DNA of 64,000 nt from NCBI RefSeq assembly GCF_910592395.1, contig NC_088308.1:26055501-26119500 (forward strand), given 5' to 3'. Positions within the stretch are counted from its first letter, which is position 1, and every line of letters starts with the position of its first letter. The DNA comes from Lineus longissimus (taxonomy: Eukaryota; Nemertea; Pilidiophora; Heteronemertea; Lineidae). Shown here in pieces: positions 39,899 through 54,498 of this stretch. The notes under the pieces were generated by a model that was not told where the DNA came from, did not search any database, and worked only from the letters and a program-made list of their open reading frames with translations. The translations under genes were made by a program, and so were the position numbers.

Positions 39899-42800
39899 TT
39901 ATGATTCTGACGCAGCTGATGAGTCAATGGAGTTGACTGATGCCGACTCAATTGATGTGAACGTATCGTACATCTCAGACTGCACTGCTCCCCTTAGAAG
40001 TGGTGAACGAACTGAACTTTCCTCAGTTTCCTTGTACAAGTACTTGTAGGGATAGTGGTATGCATACCAAGCGAATATAAAGAAGAAGAGCAGCTGCAAT
40101 CCAGCCAAAAGGAAGAGGAACTTCCAAACCTCTCCTTCATCAAAGTCACTTGGATACCAGGATTCTGAAATAATTCAAATATGTTAATAGATTCTTTATC
40201 CATACCTCTCAAAAAACCTTTCAAAAACTACTAATGCAGGCTGGGGTCACTAAAACTTTCCAGCTAAACAGGTCAAAAGGGACAAGGAAGCTTCATGACA
40301 AGGTTGAGAGCTTGATCCCCCTTGTTCATTTGTTAAGCCGAGATTAAAACCACTCACCCTAGTCATTCTGTGAAGACAATTAACCACTGACAGATTATAA
40401 AATTCACTTACCCTGCACAGCATCTACTATCAAAACTATGATTCTGGCCATATATGATCCGAAACCAAACAGACAGAACGCCATCCCCAGGAAAAGGCCT
40501 TCCATATCTGGCGGGCTCTCACAGTAACTAAACACAAAATCTAGAAAGAAGTCAACATACTGAAAAGAAACTGACAAGAACATCCAAAACTGAAACAGAA
40601 CTAACCGAACAGAAATAGACTTGTCAAAGCCAGTGTACCTGATGACCAAGTTCGAACATATATATCCGACTTAAAAAGGAAATTGTGGGAAGTTTTCATA
40701 TACCTTTCTCGCCTTGATAAGATATGTCACAACAATTGTAACAGTATAGATAATCCGACCAACCTCAGCAGGATTTACAATTAAATTATGTCACACGTAA
40801 TGGAGTGCAACTGCATACCATCAAATGGGGGAAGTACAGACCCTCACTTACTTGCAATTCTGGCAAATATTTCAGCCAGACTTAGAAAGACAAACTGTGG
40901 AACTTGCAAGAAGATTGAGAAGCATGGTTGGCTACAGGACTGATTAACGCGGACAGCCTCTACGATACCACATGTCAAGGCTGATGCCAATCCGAACAGC
41001 AAGCCAAGGCCTGAAATGCGAATAATGGTCTTCAAGGTCATATTATTAAAGACGGGTCTTTCACAGTCAAACCCTCTTTTTAAGATATTTTCGCAAATAA
41101 GCATGTAGGTAATGCTAGAGAAAATGTTCTGCCTCGAACATATCTTGATTTCAATGTCATTGTTGCCATGTTTTCACGAAGGCATTGCATCCAGCTAGGC
41201 CTTTGTCATTCTCAGCCAAGAGGCAGTTGATTAGCCAGCATATGTAATACCTAATAAACACAAATGTCACACATCTTGAATGACTTTTGCCTATCTCTGT
41301 GTGCAATAGGCTTAATTACTCTAGACCTGTTGATTGGGTTTGAGTACACGATATAGGACAACTAGTAAGACACCTGCACTACAGGACATTTAAATTTGAG
41401 CTCTATTTCAAAACCCTAAACTGTAAAGAAACATCCACATCCACTTACCCATTTGCTTCAGCAAAGGAATAGCCAGGAACGGTGTTATCAGGAAGTGGAT
41501 TACTGGCAGAACCAAAACGATTGTGAAAGCTTCGAAACCCAATAGGAGTTGAAGCGGGATGGTTTCATTCTTAATTGTATAATCCATTTTTTTGCCCTGG
41601 TTGAAAAATATGTCTCCGGTTTCCAACTGCAAAATAAACAAGAACAATGGTTTCTTAAAAATGCACGGATCACTTTTGGATTGACAATGGCCAACCGATG
41701 ATAATATGTGAAGCATAAAATCTTGTAGATGGCATATTACATAATATAATAATGACATCTGTTGTGGTGAGGTGCGTCATTTTCACAATTGCCCGACCGT
41801 TGGTAACACCATGATGTCTTTCAAGGATTTTACATGATATGACGTCATTTTGCCAAAACAGCCGACGTAAATTTTTGGGGCCAAGACGCTCGTCCCTTGA
41901 ACGGCTGATCTGTATTTCATGTGTCAACATCAAAGGGCAAAAGTGCCACCTGTTGAAGGAAAATTAAGGAAGCAGGGCAGGTTGCAAAATTAACACTTAC
42001 GAAGTAAATGATCCCGAACATGATCAGACCTGACGTCACTAACAGGTTTTTGAATACATGAGTCGACACTTCATCTTCATCCTTCCGTTCTGACAGCTGA
42101 CTTGACAGGCTGAAATTGGCACGATTCTGCCGAAAGCATCTACACATGAACCTGATTTTTCTGAAGAATGATCGACTGAGTTTCCTCAGATTTTCGACTG
42201 GAAAAAAAATTCATAAATCATGGCATCGTGGCTTTAGGTAGCTACACGTAATTTGAATTTACAGACGGCAAGGGCCTTTGTTCGGACCATGAAGAAGCCA
42301 ATATATTATATACTAATGACGAAAGCCAAAATTGTCACTTACCATTGGGTGTTGTTCTGATGAACCATCTCTTCCCCACAATTATGAAAAAGGCCCCAAG
42401 GAAAACAGTAACTGTCTGGACAATAGCGAGATATTGAAGGTAGTATACTGGCTCTTGTTTGGATTCTTTTTGGCTGATTTCTGTCACAGAAAGGATGATT
42501 TGTGCTATCAAGGCCCCAACATTCGTCACCCAATAATACCTAAAAGATATATTGAACTAAAAATGTATAGCATGTTTGCTTAATCCTTTCCCTGCTGGGC
42601 ATAATTACACCCCCCCCCCCCCCCCCCCTAGGCTGAGCCATCGTCTGCTATGACATCATCCACCAGGCGGGAAACCCTGATAACCTATACTTTCTGTTAG
42701 CTCTGTTCAAGCAGATTATTATCGTAGCATTAGATGGCAGAGCGATCAGTCCACTGTTAAAGCTTTATAAACATGGGACCGCTGGAAACCGGCCATCAAT

Positions 42801-44817
42801 CATAATTCGGGGAGGGTCTGAAACCACCAAATTTCGGCAGTCATGCATCGGAAGGGTTTAACCAAGCGTTGGGATGGATAAGGGGTCTGAAAACTCTTGG
42901 CAATAGACATCACAAATACATGTATAGAATATAGAAGCCAACAGTTCTCAGTTTTAGCAAGTATCAAAAACCTTTGGTCTATCGATCAAGATACAAATTT
43001 GACTACTTACAAGGGTCCCCCCTTGACAAGAATAACGAATGCTTACAACCAACGCTCGCATTAGATTCATGACATAAAAGGCATCTAAAGTGAACGTTAT
43101 TCTTACCCTCTAAAGAATTTTTCTACAGCTTTCAAATTTTTTGTCTGATCTGTTTGCTTGCCTAGTTGCTTGCAACCAAGAGCGAGGATGTTCGTTCGAT
43201 GGAAGCCTTGGCCGATGGCCATCAGGGTCAATCCAGCGGACACCATACCATATTCAAGTTCTCTGGTGGTCTGAAATATCAAAGACATATAGATTTTGTC
43301 ATTTCTCTTGCGAGATTCAATGATATTTTTACTGAACGATTCAAAGATCTGTACAAATCATGTCTTGCTTGCAATAGAGAACAAACAATATTCCTTTTTA
43401 CGTCAACAAGGACTAAATTGATTTAAAGTGAAATTTTTTTTGTTCATGATAGGATATGGTACTAACCAATTTTGTAGTATCATCAATTATTATCGACAAT
43501 ACAAGTAGAAAAATTGATCCTGCAAATTAAAAACACAAAATCATATGATAGAAACAACCCTCTCGAATATCAATAAGCCCTGGTATACAATACACGTATG
43601 AAAACCTGGCCAAAATTACAGACTTAACAATTCATTTCAATGCATTCACTGTCATGTCCGGTATTGTCGTATTTCCACAGGTTATAAAAGTAAGAAGCTG
43701 AATTTGCCTTCTAACGTCCGGATCCTTTATTCTAACACTGCTTCACAAAATTATACACACCAAAGTCATAATTGATAAAATAGTTCGTCGGGATGACGAT
43801 TCGTGATTAGAAATACTCGGGACTCTCTCTATCTCTCTCTCTCTCTGCCGAGAGCGTGCGGACAGCTGTTTTGTATCCACGTGCAGCTTTGTCTGCACCA
43901 ATCAGGGGGCAACGTTGATGCGTCTCCATCCAATGAGGAGCCGCATCAATGCTGACGTAATTGATCACGCTGGGGAGAATGGAGGATTAAAAGTAGACCG
44001 TGGGAATTTTCCACGATTATCCACCGGTATCTTATCTAAACCCAAATCCAATAATCCCGCACACTTAATTCCAAGAATTACACATTACAGTGCTACTCAT
44101 AAGAAAGGTTTTACAATTACTATACAAAAGTATTACAAAGAAAATGCTTTTCATAAATCAGCACTCTTACCTACAGCCTCTATGAGAAATCCTATCAGTG
44201 TACAGACGTATCTGCTGATCATGAGGTCACCCAGCATGCCACCAAGTAACGGGAAAAAATAGCTTGAACCTGGAGAAGAGGAGTTGTATTCAATCACCTG
44301 AATCACAGTACACCACATTCAAAAAATTACAGGCCCGAGCTGCAACTGCACAACACTCATATATTTGTTCTTCTTTTAACATCTCTGCCGAGCTAGGTGC
44401 TGCTCTTGGGTGGAAACCCAATCAGGTCAAGAGGCCTAGCCCAAGGACCTAGAGATTAAAAGATAGTCATAGTGGTCCAGAGAGTCAAATCTACAACCTC
44501 CTGATCATGATCATGAGGCCAATGCTCTGCCCACTTTCGCCACTAATCTCCTGATCACATGAAGTGAACTCAAACATGTACTTACCACTGAACACCAAAT
44601 ATGCAGTTACATCCACATCGCTTTCATTCACTTTCACCACCTTTACAAAGAAGTTGGTCATGTTGCCTGTCACAATGTAGAAAGTGATCCTCTCAAGTGC
44701 TATCGCCACCATAAGACACACCAAGCCTGGGATGACAGAATTTTGTTGAGAGTTGAACATTCTTTGATATACATTCCCACCATTATCGCGTGAATTTGAA
44801 CCTCCGGGTCTTTCCAT
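39899..44817 (-). CDS. PTR/POT (SLC15-like) peptide-transporter family protein, PTR-C
   Basis: Tandem paralogue of PTR-B. Ten coding exons: 44586-44817, 44171-44269, 43467-43519, 43107-43270, 42343-42539, 42001-42197, 41449-41626, 40852-41010, 40412-40540 and 39899-40164, for 557 aa. Exons 1 and 2 have exactly the PTR-B lengths (232 and 99) and all phases agree. Family marks are PLLGGMLGDLMISRYVCT, MAIGQGFHRTN, FFRGYYWVTNVGAL, FIIVGKRWFIRTTPNG, VPQFVFLSLAEIF and SPPDMEGLFLGMAF. TM1 has E42-R43 with Ile39 in place of the first Glu. The C-terminus shares KYLYKETEE and a Ser-rich acidic tail ending SSAASES. The ATG at 44817 follows a 3' splice site. An in-frame ATG upstream at 44904 is rejected, because it would read through that acceptor and a tandem duplication. 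The substrate is unknown. Confidence 0.88.
42610..42628. repeat. C19 homopolymer
   Basis: A run of 19 C in a PTR-C intron, just upstream of exon 5 on the coding strand (G19 in the transcript). Similar tracts occur at 11979-11990, 20401-20414 and 20814-20829. Confidence 0.9.
43822..43847. repeat. CT dinucleotide microsatellite
   Basis: About twelve CT units with one interruption, inside the PTR-C intron between exons 2 and 3. Confidence 0.85.
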
Positions 44818-44835
44818 CTGAAAAGGTGAAATTTG

Positions 44836-44947
44836 CATGAAGCCCCATGGCATCACAGGCACACCTGTCTTGTAAGCTTGCCTCCCCAACCCATGAAGCC
44901 CCATGGCATCACAGGCACACCTGTCTTGTAAGCTTGCCTCCCCAACC
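44836..44947. repeat. Perfect 56-bp tandem duplication upstream of PTR-C exon 1
   Basis: Copies 44836-44891 and 44892-44947 are identical base for base. They lie in the leader intron, beginning 18 bases beyond the 3' splice site that abuts the PTR-C start codon. Perfect identity implies a recent duplication or an assembly artefact. Confidence 0.92.
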
Positions 44948-46195
44948 CAGTTTTCTTATATTACTTTTACAGGCACCATGCTCAAGGTCACAAACATTTC
45001 TACAGCAAAACAATATCTGATTTTATCAACAACCGCAGTCAGTTCCTACAGGAATGGCATGTATTTTCCTTTCAAGTGATTGGTCTCCATGGCCATGTTC
45101 AGTGAAAAAATCCCTGGACAGCGTCTATACACCTAATAAAGCCAAAACCTTGGTAAAATCAAGCTCAGCTTGGGAATAAGGTTTATTTAGGAATTGGCTT
45201 GTGGACTCATGAACAACACAGACAAAATCCATTGATTTCCGTGATCATATTGAGAAATCAATTAACTTCTCAAATTACCAAGACACCCAATGCATGAAAT
45301 AAGCACCTCCTCATTTCCAAAACTTTCCAACATTGTATTGACCGTACAAACCCTGCTTTGAGTAAAATCAAATTCCAGATGCGCCGTTTTTTTCAGTGAG
45401 CATGACTATAGAGACCCCTCAAAAGGGACTGTGCCTACACTTCTTACCATGTCCTGTGGCCGTGGCTTAATAAAAGTGAAAGATGAATCATCGTGGGTAT
45501 CTTGGGCTCAGGTCAATGGTGTTTACTATTTGCTTTATCACACCACTTCTCACCTCGAATTCCCGAAGCTGGGATTCCCAACTTTCTTTGTCCTGAACAG
45601 TAGAGCCATCTCTAGGCCCTTGACAACAATATTCAAGAGATCAGAATATTGATGTTTACAAAGCTCTCCATTCCCACTCGTAACTGACATCACCTTAGTG
45701 AATCAATTCGCAAGATAACTGCAAATAAGGCAGGGCATCCAACTTGCCAAGCAGGTCTCTCCTGGGAAATGACAAGTTATTCAGTAAAGTTAAGAAAACT
45801 GCATTGTTGGGAGCCTTTCAGTGAAATATACAAATGTAGTCGTTCATCTGGGAATATGGCTCCTCCAGGCAGGACTTGCATCAATGGCAATCTGGGGAAC
45901 TGATTCTCCAGAGTGGACATGAGCCCTTACATTGAGAATCAGGAATTTATCTTGGCCACAAATGTAGAACAAGGGCATCACAACAGTAAGGTTGGTCCCA
46001 ACATTGATTTTCTATCATGATGAATACACTCGGCCCAGTTATTGCGTTCCAACACATTGCTATGTTAATTGCAATGCCGCACTGGAGATAGTGAATTGTC
46101 CAGAGATTCAAAATACATTCATTCAGTCCCTCACAAGACAAAGGATTCCAATGGGGAAAAAAGAATTCAACAAAAGGATTCATTTATCACAATTT
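44948..46195. other. Intergenic upstream of PTR-C, downstream of RACK1
   Basis: No gene is recognised on either strand. It presumably includes the PTR-C promoter and first non-coding exon, which cannot be placed from sequence alone. Confidence 0.35.
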
Positions 46196-46224
46196 TTTTA
46201 TTTCTTCACATCTTCATAAAGTCT

Positions 46225-48745
46225 TTAATATCCTTTGCCAGTGGACTGGTTGACAGAGACTTGCCATACTCTGATGTAGCTGTCTGAATATCCAGCGAAG
46301 AGAGTCTGTCCATCGGTTGACCAAGCCAAGGCAGTACAGGTTGGTGATCGGCCTGACGTCAAAGTTTCTTGACGGAGTTCGTCAACAACGGACTTGCCTT
46401 CCAAGTCCTGAAAAGCAAAATGGAGTAAATCTCAACTGTTGTCAATACTTATGCAGGACAATAAAATACCCTGGAGCCGATCTGAACATCGACCCCTCCA
46501 TAGAATACAATTCATCAAAGGGTTATGTCGTCGGGAAATCTACACAATTTACTGGTGACTTGTTACTGTCACTCTTGTTGGGAGACAATAACAGAACAAA
46601 CGGAAACTCTGTACATAAAAGGCAGCTCCGAGTTGATCTCAGGTTAATATACAAAGGTACACACAGGTGAACTTCCTGAAAGGGTTTAGACTAGTAACAG
46701 ACCACCTGCAAACTTACCCAGATTTTGATGGATGGTCCGGTAGCGGCACAGAGCCAGTACCTGTTTGGACTGAACGTCAGGGCATTGATCTGGTCTCCAC
46801 CCTCCAATGTGTACAAGTGCTTGCCTTCATTCAAGTCCCACAGCATCGCTTGCTTGTCCTGAAGGAAAACGAATACTTATTGGTAAATTTAGGCAAGACA
46901 CTTTAACTAGCAGCATGTTTCTCTGTGGATGTACTGCGAAAACTACGATCTGACAGCAAATGGGAGTCGAGTTTTAAAACATATACACCACTATTACACA
47001 GAGAGAACTAGACATTAGCAGATTTATTTCTAGGGAAGAAATTATAGTAGCACAATTGGCAAGAACTGAACTGGGGAGAGTATATTTCAACAGACGCATA
47101 CCTTTCCACCAGAGGCACAGAGGGAGCCATCAGGAGAGACAGTCACACAGTTCAAGTTGCCAGAGTGACCATAGTGGTTGGTTTTCAGCTTGCAGTTGGT
47201 CAAGTTCCACACCTGAAATAGAAATACATGTGCTAACAAGGTAAAGTACCCAAATATCTTAAAATCTTAACGCCACAAGAAAGTTGCAGGCAAACGCTAA
47301 ACAGTGTTGATAACTTTTGACTGTTCTTATCAAAACTTGCACTTTTTTCCAACGCATTTTTCTGATTTAAAGTTGGTGCAGGATCTGTCCAATTGTTTCA
47401 AAAGTAGCCTGCACAGCGTCTTCTTTAAAGTTGGTCGACGCAGTCTTGACTCATGCCAAATTACCTTGACGATCTTGTCCCAGCCACTGGACACAATGAT
47501 CGGAACGGCTGTGTTGGGGGAGAAGCGAACACACGACACCCAGCCACTGTGACCTTCATCCTGGATGGTATACTTGCATACACCAAGGGTATTCCACAGC
47601 TTCACGGTCTTGTCTCGAGAGCCAGAAACGATCTGCCTGTTGTCTGGCGAGAAAGCAACACTCAACACATCATTGGTGTGTCCAGTGAAGTGTCTTGTCG
47701 TCTTTTGCCTGGAAAAAATAAAGTGGAAGATCCGCAATGATGAACAGATTTTGAATGGTACATTGTATAACAATGCATCTGCTTACTCAGTCCCAACATG
47801 TAAGGGTCATGTTTATATCATCACCATTGTTCACAACTTTTGACACAAGGGGGACTCTGTGTTGTCGACTCAAGCTCATTTCAGACCTGGAAAATGTGGA
47901 AAATCCAGGCTAACGGGAAAAAAGAAAGAATTACAAGAAAAAAATTTAGTTTCTGACTTCGCAAGAAGATGGTAGGGAAGTACAACAAATAAACAATTTT
48001 TTAAGGGTTGCCTTTCTTAACATATGCTTACGTGGCCAAGTCCCAGAGTCTGAGCGTTTTGTCCCAAGATCCTGAGAGGGCAAACATGCCATCAGAGGAG
48101 ATGACAACATCACTGATGAAGTGTCCATGTCCTGTCATTTTCTTCTTGGCCGTGCCATAGTCTCCATCTTCCTTCTTGAGCTGCCACACGATCAAACTCT
48201 TGTCTGGAATATCAAAACAGGGCGTCACCACTTTGCCTTGTTAACGGTTGGTACATGGGCTCTTCAACTAATGAACATTTTCACGAGACCATACAGAGTG
48301 AGAGAAGGCCTACAATACTGATAAACTCCCAGACATTCCTTTCCGACCGTCCATGCCATGCACCAGTGTCTGTCAGTGAGGCACTTGTCCTTTGCTCATG
48401 CTCATACTGATACTCATAGTGGTGGCCGAGAAGCCCAAGTAGTAGTAGCCTAAGTAGAGTAGGACGGTTGGTCACTTTGTCAAGATAAATTTCGAGCCCA
48501 CGAACAAATCTAACTGCCCCAAGTTGTGTTTTCTGCACAGTTCTTACAGAGTAGGACTGCATAAATTGACATTAGTGCATTGGACATACATGAACATGCA
48601 GTAGAACACATAGATATACTGTTCACAAACACTTGCCTCTGGAGCTCGAAAGTAACAACTCTGGATAACGGGAATTAGCCGCAATCTGAGTGACATCTTT
48701 CGTGTGGCCCTTTAAGGTTCCACGAAGAGTCATTTGCTCCGACAT
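46225..48745 (-). CDS. RACK1: Receptor for activated C kinase 1 (ribosomal WD40 protein)
   Basis: Seven-bladed WD40 protein of the 40S subunit that docks PKC and other signalling proteins. Six coding exons: 48637-48745, 48032-48203, 47465-47708, 47102-47212, 46718-46858 and 46225-46407, for 319 aa (human 317). Blocks matching the family are [97 protein letters not shown] and [20 protein letters not shown]. Intron 1 has a GC donor (AGAG/GCAAGT), and the join S-S-R/D-K fits the family only there. The poly(A) signal AATAAA lies at 46197-46202 on the minus strand, about 23 bases after the stop, so the 3' UTR is very short. Just upstream of the start region the minus strand carries CCTTTTCC (about 48833-48841), a possible 5'-TOP initiation site. 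Confidence 0.98.
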
Positions 48746-49231
48746 ATTTATTTTTTTGTGCTTTTTACCACCAGATGTTGATGGATTTAGCAGGGGATAA
48801 AATCGGCCCAAAAACACAGAATCGGACCGACCGGAAAAGGTCGTTGACTGGTTCTTCAGTCAGGACCTCCAGTGTATTTTCTACATTATGCATATTGACC
48901 GGAGTAGCTGTCAGTTAAAAATATTAAAATTGTTTTCAAATTGTTTTATAAAATATTCCATTCATCAGCAAATGTACGGAATATAAAAGCAATCAATGGT
49001 ATCTATTTCTCCAACAAAATTTTTACATATAGTTTAAGAATGGCGGTGACGTCATTGGTCTTCAGAAAGCGGCCATTTTTGTGGTGCGGGTGGAACATCG
49101 GTTGTCATCTCTAAAATAAACCACAAATTACACCAAATTTGGCCGCTAAGTTCCCTTTTCACAAAAGGAGTCGATAACTGGTATCACGAGGAAAGGCCTC
49201 AACAACAAAAAAGGGCAGTGGTCCATCGACA
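48746..49231. promoter_or_regulatory. Bidirectional promoter region, RACK1 / PP2A catalytic subunit
   Basis: Only 486 bp separate the two start codons. A palindromic CRE, TGACGTCA, sits at 49047-49054 next to a reversed CCAAT box (ATTGG, 49054-49058). The RACK1 side has a pyrimidine tract CCTTTTCC near 48833-48841. No TATA box is evident. The human PPP2CA promoter is also known to contain a CRE. Confidence 0.6.
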
Positions 49232-51764
<2,533 letters not shown>

Positions 51765-54460
51765 ATTAATCAATATGCAACGAATGACACAAGATGGAGA
51801 CCATTTAATAATGCGAACCATCATGCTGTCAATGTTTGAATGTTGATTAAAAGGACATGCAGTGAACAAATAATTGTATCCATGGAGGTTAGATGAACCA
51901 TTATGTAAGCAATAGTTAGAGTTGATTGGATTGTGTTGAACTTTTCATTTCATCGACGCAACAGTCTGCCCTGACTATATACGCATAATCAAACATCTGT
52001 ACTTAGGTACATAAGTTGTAATTATAGATAAGTGCCGAAGAAGTGTAGAAATGACATTGTGTCTATGTTATTTGTACAGAACTCTTAACTGTGTTTGTAT
52101 TTCACTTTAGTTAGATATCCCTTTCAAAACAGTTAGCTAACGCATCCTTAGAGCAACTGATTGTAACAACGCCGTGCAACTATGTGTCAGTTGTCAGGAA
52201 GTTTGATTCTCTGCACGACATATACTGTTACCTGTATGTTTATGTTCGGTTTTGGTTTAATGTTCATTTGTCATTAGATAGGTTCTTGCAATCTAAATTC
52301 GGACAGCCTGTCTGTTAAGTAGATCAACCGAATTCAATTTGCGCAGACTTTGTACAACTTACTTTTTGGGTTGGTAGTTGAGTTTAGTATCTTTTAGTTG
52401 TGTCCATGTACCAGCATTACTCAACAGCTGTCGGAGTCTATGTGTAGATATTTGGACGTGACATTTGATACATGGTGTACTAAATCCGTGTTGTGTGTCA
52501 CAGCTGTTTAATTTGGTCAGATTTGATTTGTGTTTCACCTTCTAGCCGCATGTAATCCTTGGTTTGGTCTTCAACCTCCCTCAAAAGACACCTTCTGCAA
52601 GCATGACAGAATTGATGATTCAAGTTATTTCTAGAATCTTGTGTAATTGAGTGAATGGGACCGGCTTCGATTTTTTTAAAGCCCAGGGCTGTATAAATTC
52701 AGAGACGGCTTTGCATTCACTAATTTCAAAGAACAAATTTCTGTCAATCATCTTTATCACAATGTGGTGTTTGTCATTTGCCAAAATGCTGCTATATTTT
52801 GCAGTTAGTTACATCACCTCTTGTTAATTTCAGTCCTTCTGCTATAATTTGCTTGAACCTTTGTGTATCGATTTCGTCCTGTTCACCATTTTTGTGGACA
52901 CTTTGATCATACCAGGGCACTCTATAAACATCACTGTATTGTCACTACAAAATATGATGTAATCTATATTGTCTGTAACATAGTGGTCTGAATTTGAAAT
53001 TGAATTTCAGAAACTGGACAATTTCTTAATAGTATGTAACAACATTTTAGTTTCAAATCTGGGACGTTCATTATCAATGCCCTTTCAAATGACTTATGAT
53101 GTGAAGGATTAAACTATCTTGCACTTGTAATGAAAAGTGATTCTTTTTCCATCTTGGCCCTATCGCTATCTGGGACACTTTCTTTAGATGTTGGTCAATT
53201 TAGCACACAGTTGTGTCTGTTTGCAGTGAATCTTTTATTAACATGGATCTCGTGCATTTATTTTTTCCAAGACCAGAAAACGTGTCACTGTATACCAAGC
53301 AAATTCTTGTGCTAATAATGGATGTCCTGAGAACAGATCTTTGTTGTCTTATTTTGTGTTGTTCATAAAATATCATATACATTATACATCAGACTCGGTC
53401 ATTCAGTTTGTTACGTATTTTGTATTTGGCTAATGTAATAGCCATTCTGGTTGAACCTTGACATCTTGGTACAAGTGGGCTCGGTGACATGTCATCTGTT
53501 ATTTATTCCACAAGATGTACAGACTGTCAACTGGTCAGTCGTTATAAAACACAATTAACCTTATTGTTCCCCTCCATCTACTCCAATCTCGTCAAAATTT
53601 AACTAAACTAGAACTGTTTTCCTAATCTTTTTAGTACGGTAATCTTTCCGCAGTCTGAACTGAATATTCTCCGCAAGGTTTTGGTAATCGACAGCCTGTC
53701 CAATGTACCTCCCATTTGTAAATAGAAAGTCTGTGCATTAACAATATAGATCCTGTCTCTTTGTCGTGGAATGGTTGCACTAGGTAAAATCACTTGCTAG
53801 ACATATTTTGCTTTGAGAAATATTGATACGACAGAATTTGATGAAATATTGAAACAAGAATATCAACTCTATCTGTTGGGTGTGGAACAACCAAAGGGAC
53901 CACTGAGAATTTTGTTATCAGTGCATTAATACACAGGTATATAAAATAAATAAATTGTTAGGACAATGCTTTCTCATGCTTTCAAAATGCTGATAATGAT
54001 CACCATGTCTTGATAACATAAAGATTTTAATTTTACACGAGAAAAGATTGCAAATTGGATTCTATCAAACAAAGCTATCATTTACTTATTGCAACTAAAT
54101 TTTAATCATTTGGACTTTTTTTTCTGCATTTGCTGTAATATTTCTCCTTTCAATGGTAAAGGCCTACTGGTATTCATAAGAAAAAGACGACTGCAATCGT
54201 TTAAACCCATTCAAGTCACTATTGACCTTATCATACTTATATAAAGACACTGTAAAATGTTTGGTAGGAATTGATATAACAGGTTTCCAGTATGTATTTC
54301 AAGCAAGAAATCGTGTTCATTTCCTTCAGTTGAAGATGCAGTGCTTTGTGAAGATGACAATGGCACAGGAGCCCAGCATTGCAGGTTAGCTAAGGAAATA
54401 ACAAATTCAGAATGTAATTTTTATGCAAAATGTTGAGAATAATAAACGCCCTTACATTTA
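51765..54460 (+). other. PP2A-C 3' UTR and downstream region
   Basis: Long AT-rich stretch without coding likeness. Candidate poly(A) signals are AATAAA at 53945-53950 and 54441-54446. The length of the UTR is uncertain. Confidence 0.4.
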
Positions 54461-54498
54461 CCATGTATTTCATTGTCTTTGGGTTGTTATTCTATTTG

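Noticed and set aside
44491-44904. Longer PTR-C N-terminus starting at 44904
   Set aside because: It would run through a good 3' splice site and the 56-bp duplication, and it breaks the exon plan shared with PTR-A and PTR-B.
47740-47830. Possible box C/D snoRNA in RACK1 intron 2 (minus strand)
   Set aside because: A TGATGA box and a CTGA occur 27 nt apart with a short flanking stem, but the D box is not next to the stem and no clear C'/D' pair is present.
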